Positions 1-5,238 of a stretch of DNA of 5,855 nt are shown here, piece after piece. Origin of the DNA: an uncultured Oscillospiraceae bacterium (GTDB taxonomy: Bacteria > Bacillota > Clostridia > Oscillospirales > Oscillospiraceae); the NCBI GenBank assembly GCA_910587205.1, contig CAJULZ010000143.1, positions 1 to 5,855 on the forward strand, written 5' to 3'. Within the stretch, counting starts at the first letter, position 1. Each line of letters begins with the position of its first letter. The notes under the pieces were generated by a model, which saw only the letters and a program-made list of their open reading frames with translations, had not been told where the DNA came from and did no database searches. A program made the translations under genes and the position numbers.

Positions 1-55
1 TAAAGTCGATGAGCAGCTCCCCCAGGGCCGTTACGTCAAATCTTGGATCCCCCAT
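1..55 (-). CDS. PfkB-family carbohydrate kinase (fructokinase-like), N-terminal fragment
   Basis: The minus strand from base 55 reads ATG and then 17 more sense codons to the window edge, giving MGDPRFDVTALGELLIDF. The D-V-x-A-L-G-E-L-L-I-D-F pattern is the typical first beta strand of ribokinase/PfkB-fold sugar kinases, and this version is closest to bacterial fructokinases (ScrK-like), which phosphorylate fructose with ATP in the cytoplasm. The start is supported by a GGAGGG ribosome site 7 nt upstream and by a good promoter at 112-140. The catalytic GAGD region and the ATP site lie outside the window, so substrate is not decided; another PfkB sugar kinase is possible. It is transcribed divergently from the Na/Pi transporter gene. 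Family assignment is fairly sure despite the short fragment because the motif, start and ribosome site agree. Confidence 0.8.
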   Translation of the reverse strand, partial: MGDPRFDVTALGELLIDF

Positions 56-62
56 ATGCCAT

Positions 63-68
63 CCCTCC
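63..68 (-). promoter_or_regulatory. Ribosome binding site of the PfkB-family kinase
   Basis: The minus strand reads GGAGGG here, 7 nt before the ATG at base 55. It selects that ATG over the out-of-frame ATG at 62-60, which overlaps the spacer and would be only 1 nt from the site. Confidence 0.75.
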
Positions 69-111
69 GTTTTCCCGGCCGGGCCGCGCCCGCGCGGTAT
101 CTATAAGTGGC

Positions 112-140
112 ATCATAGCAGAAAGCGGACCCGGATGCAA
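112..140 (-). promoter_or_regulatory. Sigma-A-type promoter for the PfkB-family kinase (extended -10)
   Basis: On the minus strand a -35 like TTGCAT (140-135) is followed by exactly 17 nt and then TATGAT (117-112), one mismatch from TATAAT. TG sits in the extended -10 position (TGC-TATGAT). The predicted start is near base 105, giving a leader of about 50 nt that contains GC-rich self-complementary stretches (CCGCGC/GCGCGG at about 84-97 and the palindrome CCCGGCCGGG at 74-83) before the ribosome site. The rest of the 56-253 divergent intergenic region shows no equally good plus-strand promoter. Confidence 0.6.
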
Positions 141-240
141 GCCCCCGGGCGCCCCGGCGGCAGTTTTTCATGGATTTTACAGCGCGAAAGCCGCAGATTT
201 TTCTTCCTCTGGGCAAACTATATCCGTATCTGCGACAATG

Positions 241-247
241 GGGGGAG
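241..247 (+). promoter_or_regulatory. Ribosome binding site that fixes the Na/Pi transporter start
   Basis: GGGGGAG lies 6 nt before the ATG at 254. The earlier in-frame ATG at 170 has only a T-rich stretch in front of it and would add 28 residues without the hydrophobic character of the family's N-terminus, so 254 is preferred. Confidence 0.75.
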
Positions 248-253
248 TGCTTT

Positions 254-2014
254 ATGGATCTGTTCGACGCGCTGGCGCTGCTGGGCGGGCTGAGCCTGTT
301 CCTGTTCGGCATGGGCGTTATGGGCCAGGCCCTGGAGCGGCGAGCCGGGGACCGGCTCCGGTCCCTGCTGGCCCGGCTCACCTCCGGCCGGGCCGCCGGG
401 TTGCTCACCGGCCTGGCCGTCACCGCGGTGATTCAAAGCTCATCTGCGGCCACCGTCATGGTGGTGGGCTTTGTAAACTCGGGCCTGATGACCTTGCGCC
501 AAGCCGTCAACGTCATCATGGGGGCCAACATCGGCACCACCGTCACGGCGTGGCTGCTGAGCCTGTCGGGCATCGACGGGGGCAGCGTGTGGCTGCGTCT
601 GCTCAAGCCTGCCTCATTCACCCCGGCGCTGGCCTTTGCCGGCGTCATCCTCTATATGTTCTGCAAGTCCGGGAAGAAAAAGGACACCGGGACTGTGCTG
701 CTGGGCTTCGCCACGCTGATGACCGGGATGGAGGCCATGTCCGGCGCGGTGGCGGGTCTGCGGGACATCCCCGCGTTCCAGCAGCTGTTCATCCTGTTTA
801 AAAACCCGGCCCTGGGCGTACTGGCCGGCGCGGTGCTCACCGCCGTGATCCAGTCCAGCTCCGCCTCCGTGGGGATCTTGCAGGCGCTGGCTGTGACCGG
901 GCAGGTGTCCTACGGCGCGGCCATCCCCATTATCATGGGGCAGAACATCGGCACCTGCGCCACGGCGATGCTCTCCTCGGTGGGGGCGGGCAAGAACGCG
1001 AAGCGCGCCGCCCTGGTGCACCTGTCCTTCAACGTGATCGGCGCCGGGGTGTGGCTGACGGTGTTCTGCGCGGTCCGGGCGGCCTTCCGCCCCGCCTTCC
1101 TGGACGGCCCCGCCTCCCTGCCGGGGATCGCCGCCGCCCACTCGGTGTTCAATATCCTGTGCACGCTGTTCATGCTGCCCCTGGCCGGGGCCCTGGAGCG
1201 GCTGGTCATCCGGGCCATCCCGGACGCGGCCCGGCCGGAGGCGCCGCCGGAGCTGGACGAACGCCTGTTGACCGCGCCCCCCGTAGCCCTGGAGCGCTGC
1301 CGGGAGGTGGCCGGGGACATGGCGGGGGCGGCGGCCGCGGCGCTGAAGGGGGCTCTGGCCGCCCTGGGGAACGGGCCCACCCCGGACCTGGCCGCCTCCA
1401 TCCGGGCGGAGGAGGAGCGCACCGACCATTACGAGGACATCCTGGGCAGCTACTTGGTCAAGCTCAGCGCCAGGCAGATCGGCGAGGCGGACAGCGCGGA
1501 GGCGGCGAAGCTGCTGAAAGTGATCGGCGATTTTGAGCGCATTGCCGACCACGCGGTGAACCTGCTGGAATCCGCCGAGGAGATGGGCGGGAAAAAGCTG
1601 CGCTTCACCGGCGCGGCGGAGGGCGAGCTGGCCGTGCTGTGCGCCGCGGTGTCCGAGATCGCGGACCTCTCGCTGGCCGCGTTTCTGGACGGCGACCAGG
1701 ACGCCGCGGCGGCGGTGGAGCCGCTGGAGCAGGTCATCGACCATCTGAAGGACGAGCTGCGCACCCGGCACATCCTCCGTCTCCAGCGGGGCGGGTGCAC
1801 CATCGGCGCGGGCTTCACATGGTCGGACCTGCTCACCGACCTGGAGCGCACCGCCGACCACTGTTCCAACATCGCCGGCTGCGCCGCCGCCCCGGCGGAC
1901 GGCATGGAGCTGCACCAATCCCTGCGGGGGCGGCGGGACGGCGGCGGGGATTTCTCCGGGCGGTTCCAGGCGTACCAGCTCAAGTACGCCCTGGGCCCGC
2001 CGGGGGGTCAATAA
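254..2014 (+). CDS. Na+/phosphate cotransporter family protein with C-terminal PhoU-like domain
   Basis: Predicted 586-residue inner-membrane protein of the Na/Pi cotransporter (PNaS, NptA-like) family, expected to import phosphate with sodium. The family's two inverted halves are visible: QSSSA at residues 61-65 followed by GANIGTTVT near 90-98, and QSSSA again at 200-204 followed by GQNIGTCAT near 229-237. Hydrophobic segments fill roughly residues 5-315, starting directly at the N-terminus. Residues about 340-570 are soluble and PhoU-like, with two metal-binding-type helices, DFERIADH (426-433) and DLERTADH (529-536). Length and domain order are normal for the bacterial fusion type. The start is set by a GGGGGAG site; the upstream ATG at 170 is not used in this call. 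No pst or pho genes are in the window, so its phosphate-starvation control cannot be judged; some relatives may carry other anions. No convincing promoter was found in 120-240. Confidence 0.95.
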   Translation: MDLFDALALLGGLSLFLFGMGVMGQALERRAGDRLRSLLARLTSGRAAGLLTGLAVTAVIQSSSAATVMVVGFVNSGLMTLRQAVNVIMGANIGTTVTAWLLSLSGIDGGSVWLRLLKPASFTPALAFAGVILYMFCKSGKKKDTGTVLLGFATLMTGMEAMSGAVAGLRDIPAFQQLFILFKNPALGVLAGAVLTAVIQSSSASVGILQALAVTGQVSYGAAIPIIMGQNIGTCATAMLSSVGAGKNAKRAALVHLSFNVIGAGVWLTVFCAVRAAFRPAFLDGPASLPGIAAAHSVFNILCTLFMLPLAGALERLVIRAIPDAARPEAPPELDERLLTAPPVALERCREVAGDMAGAAAAALKGALAALGNGPTPDLAASIRAEEERTDHYEDILGSYLVKLSARQIGEADSAEAAKLLKVIGDFERIADHAVNLLESAEEMGGKKLRFTGAAEGELAVLCAAVSEIADLSLAAFLDGDQDAAAAVEPLEQVIDHLKDELRTRHILRLQRGGCTIGAGFTWSDLLTDLERTADHCSNIAGCAAAPADGMELHQSLRGRRDGGGDFSGRFQAYQLKYALGPPGGQ

Positions 2015-2019
2015 AATCA

Positions 2020-2050
2020 GCGGAGGCCGGGGGAATCCCCCGGCCTCCGC
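2020..2050. terminator. Hairpin between convergent genes, probable bidirectional terminator
   Basis: A perfect 14-bp GC-rich stem (arms 2020-2033 and 2037-2050) with a 3-nt loop starts 5 nt after the Na/Pi stop codon. In the plus direction it is followed only by CTGCTTTAAC, a weak T run. In the minus direction it is followed by TGATTTTATT, a better T tract, and lies 54 nt past the stop of the coiled-coil gene. It therefore probably ends both convergent transcripts, more classically the minus-strand one. Confidence 0.8.
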
Positions 2051-2104
2051 CTGCTTTAACCCTGCGGCTATTGACTTTACGCTCCGGCAGGCACGGCCCA
2101 AACG

Positions 2105-3007
2105 TTACGGAAAGGCCTCCTCCCGCCCGGTTCCGCCGATCTCCACCGTATCAAAATCAGCTTTTCCCGGCGCGGGAACGCGCTCCCCGGCCCCCTCCTG
2201 CCCGGCGCGCTCCTCCGGGGCCGCCTGCTCCGCGGCGTACAGCAGTTCCGCAAACCGCTGCCGCGCGGCGGAATAGGCGTCGCTCAGCTTGCGCCGCTCC
2301 TGGAGATAGCTCTCAAAATCATAGGGCGTCAGGCCGCGCTGCCCACAGTAAGAGAACACGCGCTCGCGCCATTGGCCGGCCCCTGCCTCCATGCGGCCAA
2401 TCATGCCCGCCGTTTCGGATGCAAAGTTTGCCTCGCTGTACTCAACCCGCCCCCGGTATTCAAACGCGGCATACCCACCCTGCCCGGTTTTTTCCAGATA
2501 GTCCGCATACTTTCTCTGGGAATCCGCATAGCGGTTCGCCTGTTCCACCAGGGCGGAGATGCCGTCCTCTGCGGACGCCAGCTCATGCTCCAGGGAACTC
2601 ACGCGGGCGGAAAGCCGGTTCTGCCGGGCAAAATCCGGCGTGGGTTCAGCTGCGGCGTACGCCTCATAGTCAGCCCTGGCGTCGGACAGCTCTTGGGAGA
2701 GCTGTTCACGGCGGCAGACCAGCGACTGGAAATTTTCCAGCTGCTCCTGCTGTACTGCCAGCCCGCCCTCGTAGGAGGTCTGGCGGGCACGCAGGGACAA
2801 ATAGCCGTCCAGCGCCTTTTCGATTTCCTCGTCCCGGTGCCGGTCCAGCCTGTCCTTTGCGTTAACAAGCGCCTGCCGCGCGGCCTCCAGCGGGGACGAG
2901 CCCTCCGCCGCCTTGTTCAACATGGAGGCAAACCTGCTCATCGGCCAGGCCTGCTGCGCCGCATTTGGACGGACACCAAACTGGCTGGGGAAGTTTGCTG
3001 CGTTCAT
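2105..3007 (-). CDS. Uncharacterised 300-residue coiled-coil protein
   Basis: I do not recognise a family. The start is firm: an AGGAGGT ribosome site (3020-3014) lies 6 nt before the ATG. The protein is soluble, with no signal peptide or membrane segment. After an N-terminal tail rich in Asn, Pro and Gln (residues 1-23), long heptad-like, charged and Ala/Gln/Glu/Arg-rich helices cover about 41-118, 127-172 and 231-263. Between them is a Gly/Tyr/Phe-containing stretch (about 175-230, with GQGGYAAFEYRGRVEY), the best candidate for a folded or binding segment. Cysteines occur only at 98 and 221. The C-terminal 35-40 residues are Gly/Glu/Pro-rich and look disordered. It stands alone, convergent with the Na/Pi gene and 183 nt downstream of the amylase gene. 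A structural, scaffold or sporulation-associated role is possible but not shown. That it is a real gene is well supported by its ribosome site, length and coherent helical composition. Confidence 0.8.
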   Translation of the reverse strand: MNAANFPSQFGVRPNAAQQAWPMSRFASMLNKAAEGSSPLEAARQALVNAKDRLDRHRDEEIEKALDGYLSLRARQTSYEGGLAVQQEQLENFQSLVCRREQLSQELSDARADYEAYAAAEPTPDFARQNRLSARVSSLEHELASAEDGISALVEQANRYADSQRKYADYLEKTGQGGYAAFEYRGRVEYSEANFASETAGMIGRMEAGAGQWRERVFSYCGQRGLTPYDFESYLQERRKLSDAYSAARQRFAELLYAAEQAAPEERAGQEGAGERVPAPGKADFDTVEIGGTGREEAFP

Positions 3008-3013
3008 AGTCTG

Positions 3014-3020
3014 ACCTCCT
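3014..3020 (-). promoter_or_regulatory. Strong ribosome binding site of the coiled-coil gene
   Basis: AGGAGGT on the minus strand, 6 nt before the ATG at 3007. It is among the strongest ribosome sites in the window. I found no clear -35/-10 pair upstream in 3021-3190, so the promoter is either non-standard or the gene is read through from the amylase gene. Confidence 0.8.
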
Positions 3021-3041
3021 AAGGTATCGTTGGCGGGGCGG

Positions 3042-3066
3042 CGGGGCTAAGCTCACGCTTCACATT
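3042..3066. repeat. Imperfect 25-nt direct repeat, copy A
   Basis: This 25-nt block matches 3180-3204 at 21 of 25 positions, in the same orientation and 138 nt apart. Both contain CTCACGCTTC. On the minus strand copy A reads TGT GAA GCG TGA, the same Cys-Glu-Ala-stop as the end of the amylase gene in copy B, but here it is not preceded by amylase coding sequence. Confidence 0.6.
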
Positions 3067-3088
3067 GTCACGTTCGGATTCCCCGCGC

Positions 3089-3128
3089 GGCCGGGTCGCT
3101 TTCGCTGCGTCTCAGGCAAGACCCGGCC
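3089..3128. other. Alternative stem sharing sequence with the 3115-3155 hairpin
   Basis: GGCCGGGTC (3089-3097) is perfectly complementary to GACCCGGCC (3120-3128), a 9-bp stem with a 22-nt loop. Bases 3120-3124 also belong to the 10-bp stem at 3115-3155, so the two folds exclude each other in a transcript. On the minus strand this lies in the amylase 3' region and the possible leader of the coiled-coil gene. No U-run follows either stem. Confidence 0.45.
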
Positions 3129-3155
3129 CCGCCTTGCGGGCCCCGGGGTCTTGCC
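3115..3155. other. Long GC-rich stem-loop downstream of the amylase gene
   Basis: A perfect 10-bp outer stem, GGCAAGACCC (3115-3124) with GGGTCTTGCC (3146-3155), encloses an inner GGCCC/GGGCC stem (3125-3129 with 3138-3142). It starts 35 nt beyond the amylase stop on the minus strand. With no T tract after it, it is not a standard intrinsic terminator; it may protect the amylase mRNA 3' end, be part of a dispersed palindromic repeat, or be a weak terminator. Confidence 0.5.
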
Positions 3156-3179
3156 CTCGCCCCGTTCCAAGCTCCCCTG

Positions 3180-3204
3180 CGCGGCTATCCTCACGCTTCG
3201 CATT
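3180..3204. repeat. Imperfect 25-nt direct repeat, copy B, spanning the amylase stop codon
   Basis: Second copy of the repeat at 3042-3066 (21 of 25 identical; differences at positions 3, 9, 10 and 21). It includes the last codons (Cys-Glu-Ala) and the TGA stop of the GH13 gene at 3191, so the repeated unit extends from coding into non-coding sequence. Confidence 0.6.
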
Positions 3205-4507
3205 TCCAATACGCCGCGCTATAGGGGGGCAGCTCGCTGCCGCCGCCGAAATCGTGCTCCTGCCCGGTGAGCAGGTCCACCGCCCGACCGCACCCCGCGT
3301 CAAAATGGGCCCAGTAGGGCTGGCTGTCCGCGTTTACCGCCACCAGCACCCGTTCCTTGTCCGTACGGCGCTGGAAAATGGCCTGCTTGTTGGTGAGCAC
3401 CACGTCCTTGAAGTCTCCCCAGCACAGGGCCTCGCTCTCCCGGTGGGCCCTTGCCATGGCGGCGATCTGATCGGTGAGACTGTTCCACTCCGGCCCGTCG
3501 AAGCAGGGCCGCAGGACCTCGTCCCCGTGAGATTTGTCCCCCTGGGCCCCCCACTCGCTGCCGTAATACAGGCAGGGGATGCCGGGCATACCGAACACCA
3601 GGGCGTAAATCAGGGGCAGGTGGTTTGCATCTTGCAAGATCGTGGCCACCCGGGTGACGTCGTGGTTGTCGGCAAAGCAGAGCAGATGTTTGCCCTTGTA
3701 CAGCGTCCACTGCTCGGGGCCGAACTGCCGCTTGAGGCTGTGGATGATCTCGAATAGGTTCATGGAGTTCAGCGCGGAGTACAGCCCCTTGTAGCACTCG
3801 TAATTGGTGCAGGAGTGGAGCATCTGGTCGTTGACCCACTGGTTGTAGTCGCCGTGGAGCGTCTCGCCCAGCAGGAAGAATTCCGGCTTCAGCCCGTCGC
3901 AGAACTGCCGCAGGCGGCGGAGGAAATCCCGGTCCAGGCAGTAGGCCACGTCCAGGCGCAGGCCGTCGATGTCGAACTGCTCTACCCAAAAGCGTACGGT
4001 GTCCAGCAGATAATCCACCACCGCGGGGTTTTGCAGGTTGAGCTTCACCAGCTCATAGTGGCCCTCCCAGCCCTCGTACCAGAAGCCGTCGTTGTAGTTG
4101 GAATTCCCATCGAAATTGATGTGGAACCAGTCCTTATAGGGGGAGTCCCACCGTTTTTCCTGCACGTCCCGGAAGGCCCAGAAGCCCCGGCCCACGTGGT
4201 TGAACACCCCGTCCAGCACCACCCGAATGCCGTGGTCATGGAGGGCGCGGCACACCGCCGCAAATTCTTCGTTGGTCCCCAGCCGGCAGTCGACCTGCCG
4301 GTAGTCCCGGGTGTCGTAGCCGTGGCGGTCGCTGTCAAACACGGGGCCCAGGTACACCGCGTTGGCCCCCAGCCGTTGGATATGCCCCGCCCAGTCCGCC
4401 ACCTTCTCAATCCGGCTGGCGGGGACGCCGTCATTCTCCTGCGGCGCGCCGCAGAACCCCAAGGGGTAGATGTGGTAAAATACGCTCTGTTCCGCCCACA
4501 TGGGCAT
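3191..4507 (-). CDS. GH13 alpha-amylase-family glycoside hydrolase, intracellular, compact
   Basis: Predicted 438-residue enzyme acting on alpha-glucosidic bonds of maltodextrins or similar oligosaccharides in the cytoplasm. All GH13 signature regions are present: DGVFNHVG (99-106), GLRLDVA (182-188, nucleophile Asp186), LLGETLHG (212-219, acid/base Glu215) and FADNHD (278-283, third acid Asp283). The opening VFYHIYPLGFCGAP is the first TIM-barrel strand, and a short beta domain follows from about residue 365. There is no signal peptide and no N-terminal CBM34-type domain as found in cyclomaltodextrinase/neopullulanase enzymes of about 580 residues; nearest activity may still be of that type, but specificity is not decided. 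The frame stays open upstream, but that stretch is the antisense of the DUF305-like gene. ATGs at 4507 and 4501 are both possible: GGAG and GGGAG ribosome-like sites lie 10 nt before the first and 8 nt before the second. It has its own promoter. Confidence 0.93.
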   Translation of the reverse strand: MPMWAEQSVFYHIYPLGFCGAPQENDGVPASRIEKVADWAGHIQRLGANAVYLGPVFDSDRHGYDTRDYRQVDCRLGTNEEFAAVCRALHDHGIRVVLDGVFNHVGRGFWAFRDVQEKRWDSPYKDWFHINFDGNSNYNDGFWYEGWEGHYELVKLNLQNPAVVDYLLDTVRFWVEQFDIDGLRLDVAYCLDRDFLRRLRQFCDGLKPEFFLLGETLHGDYNQWVNDQMLHSCTNYECYKGLYSALNSMNLFEIIHSLKRQFGPEQWTLYKGKHLLCFADNHDVTRVATILQDANHLPLIYALVFGMPGIPCLYYGSEWGAQGDKSHGDEVLRPCFDGPEWNSLTDQIAAMARAHRESEALCWGDFKDVVLTNKQAIFQRRTDKERVLVAVNADSQPYWAHFDAGCGRAVDLLTGQEHDFGGGSELPPYSAAYWKCEA

Positions 4508-4528
4508 CACTCCCTTTCTCCGACATAA

Positions 4529-4555
4529 TACCGCGGGCCGGGAGGGCCCGCGGTA
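4529..4555. promoter_or_regulatory. 11-bp palindrome at the predicted amylase transcription start
   Basis: ACCGCGGGCC (4530-4539) and GGCCCGCGGT (4545-4554) are perfect inverted complements, extended by one T-A pair, with a 5-nt centre. On the minus strand it begins 4 nt after the -10 box and ends 21 nt before the amylase ATG. It could be a repressor operator, a 5' stem-loop stabilising the mRNA, or a remnant terminator of the DUF305-like gene whose stop is 10 nt away. A terminator is less likely because only TATTATG follows it. Confidence 0.65.
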
Positions 4556-4559
4556 AATT

Positions 4560-4588
4560 AGTATATCAGAAACGGGCGGGGATTGCAA
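4560..4588 (-). promoter_or_regulatory. Sigma-A-type promoter of the amylase gene (extended -10)
   Basis: Minus strand: TTGCAA (4588-4583), exactly 17 nt, then TATACT (4565-4560), five of six matches to TATAAT. The TG of an extended -10 is supplied by the TGA stop codon of the upstream DUF305-like gene (4568-4566). The -35 lies inside that gene's last codons. Predicted start is near 4553, inside the palindrome at 4529-4555. Confidence 0.65.
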
Positions 4589-5171
4589 GCCGCCCCCCTT
4601 GACACGCCGCCCGCCCCCGTAAACCCTGGATCTGGGCCAGCTCCTTGCACCGGTGGCGGATGATGGTATACAGGATGGGGGTGAGCTCTGGGTTCGCGCC
4701 GTAGTGCAGGGCGTTCCGGGCCATATGTACCGCCCCGCGGTGGCAGGGGAGGAGCTGCCCCAGGAAGACGGCGTCCAGGCGTCCCCCCTCCGGGGCCGCG
4801 CCCATGCGGGCAGCCGTCTCCCGGAGGATGAGATCCGTCCGCCGCTGGTAGAGGCGCAGCTCCCGCTGGGGGCTGGCGGACCGGGCGCAGGCCGGAAGGG
4901 CCTGTTCCAGATCCGCGTTGACAAGCTCAAGGCGGTCAAGGGAAGCCTGGGCCAGCCCCCGGACAGCCTTTGAGCCCTCCCCCGCCTCCAGGAAGTTCCG
5001 GCACATCCCCACCGCCGCCCGGTGGAAGGGAATCGTCTGGACGATGAAATTGTGGGAGATGCCCTGGGTGAGCCGCGCGGTCATCACGGTCTGGGCCATC
5101 TCGTCCAGGAGCTGGTAGTAACAGCACAGGTAGCGTTTGGACGCCTCGCTGAGCAGACTGGTGTTTTCCAT
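4566..5171 (-). CDS. DUF305-like protein with two repeated helical halves
   Basis: Predicted 201-residue, soluble, all-helical protein without signal peptide. The two halves resemble each other: PFHRAAVGMCRNFL (48-61) and PCHRGAVHMARNAL (142-155), each followed by a second amphipathic helix (about 66-90 and 161-183, the latter PELTPILYTI...CKELAQIQ). This is the helical hairpin of DUF305/ferritin-like domains, where HHxxAxxMA is usual; here the first His is Phe49 and Cys143, while His50/Met56 and His144/Met150 are kept. DUF305 relatives have been linked to metal or copper handling, but no function is proven here. The start is the ATG at 5171, chosen because AGGAGGG lies 7 nt before it; an ATG 8 codons earlier would place that ribosome site inside the gene. 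It sits 67 nt after the BceB-like permease and 58 nt before the amylase gene. Family call is moderate; gene reality is high. Confidence 0.75.
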   Translation of the reverse strand: MENTSLLSEASKRYLCCYYQLLDEMAQTVMTARLTQGISHNFIVQTIPFHRAAVGMCRNFLEAGEGSKAVRGLAQASLDRLELVNADLEQALPACARSASPQRELRLYQRRTDLILRETAARMGAAPEGGRLDAVFLGQLLPCHRGAVHMARNALHYGANPELTPILYTIIRHRCKELAQIQGLRGRAACQGGRLAIPARF

Positions 5172-5178
5172 AAATTTG

Positions 5179-5185
5179 CCCTCCT
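5179..5185 (-). promoter_or_regulatory. Ribosome binding site that fixes the DUF305-like start
   Basis: AGGAGGG on the minus strand, 7 nt before the ATG at 5171. It excludes the in-frame ATG at 5195, which lies upstream of this site and lacks one of its own. Confidence 0.8.
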
Positions 5186-5195
5186 TTTGGCCCAT

Positions 5196-5224
5196 CCTAT
5201 GTGAAAAGGGGCGGCGGCGTTCAA
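5196..5224 (-). promoter_or_regulatory. Possible weak promoter for the DUF305-like gene
   Basis: Minus strand TTGAAC (5224-5219), 17 nt, then CATAGG (5201-5196). The -35 is fair, the -10 poor (three of six). The 67-nt gap after the permease has no terminator hairpin, so read-through from the permease gene is an equal alternative. Confidence 0.3.
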
Positions 5225-5238
5225 AGAGGGCTGAGCGG

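Noticed and set aside
176..204. Possible plus-strand promoter TTTACA with a T-rich -10 for the Na/Pi gene
   Set aside because: The -35 is good (five of six) but no acceptable -10 lies 16-18 nt downstream; only TTTTCT-like sequence is present.
170..253. 28-residue N-terminal extension of the Na/Pi transporter from the ATG at 170
   Set aside because: No ribosome site precedes it, while GGGGGAG is well placed for the ATG at 254, where the family's hydrophobic N-terminus begins.
614..2101. 495-residue open frame on the minus strand opposite the Na/Pi gene
   Set aside because: Its composition is typical of an antisense shadow in GC-rich DNA (Gly, Arg, Gln, His rich, no domains), and the plus strand holds an unmistakable conserved protein over nearly the whole stretch.
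1639..2865. 408-residue plus-strand open frame across the terminator and the coiled-coil gene
   Set aside because: Pro/Arg/Gly-rich shadow frame crossing a 14-bp hairpin, overlapping two better genes, with no domain signature.
3815..4528. 237-residue plus-strand frame opposite the amylase gene
   Set aside because: Val/Pro/His-rich antisense shadow of the GH13 gene, with no recognisable domain.
4508..4939. Upstream extension of the GH13 frame to an ATG at 4939
   Set aside because: The extra 144 residues are low-complexity antisense of the DUF305-like gene; the GH13 fold begins at the MPMWAEQSVFYHIYP start, which has its own ribosome site and promoter.
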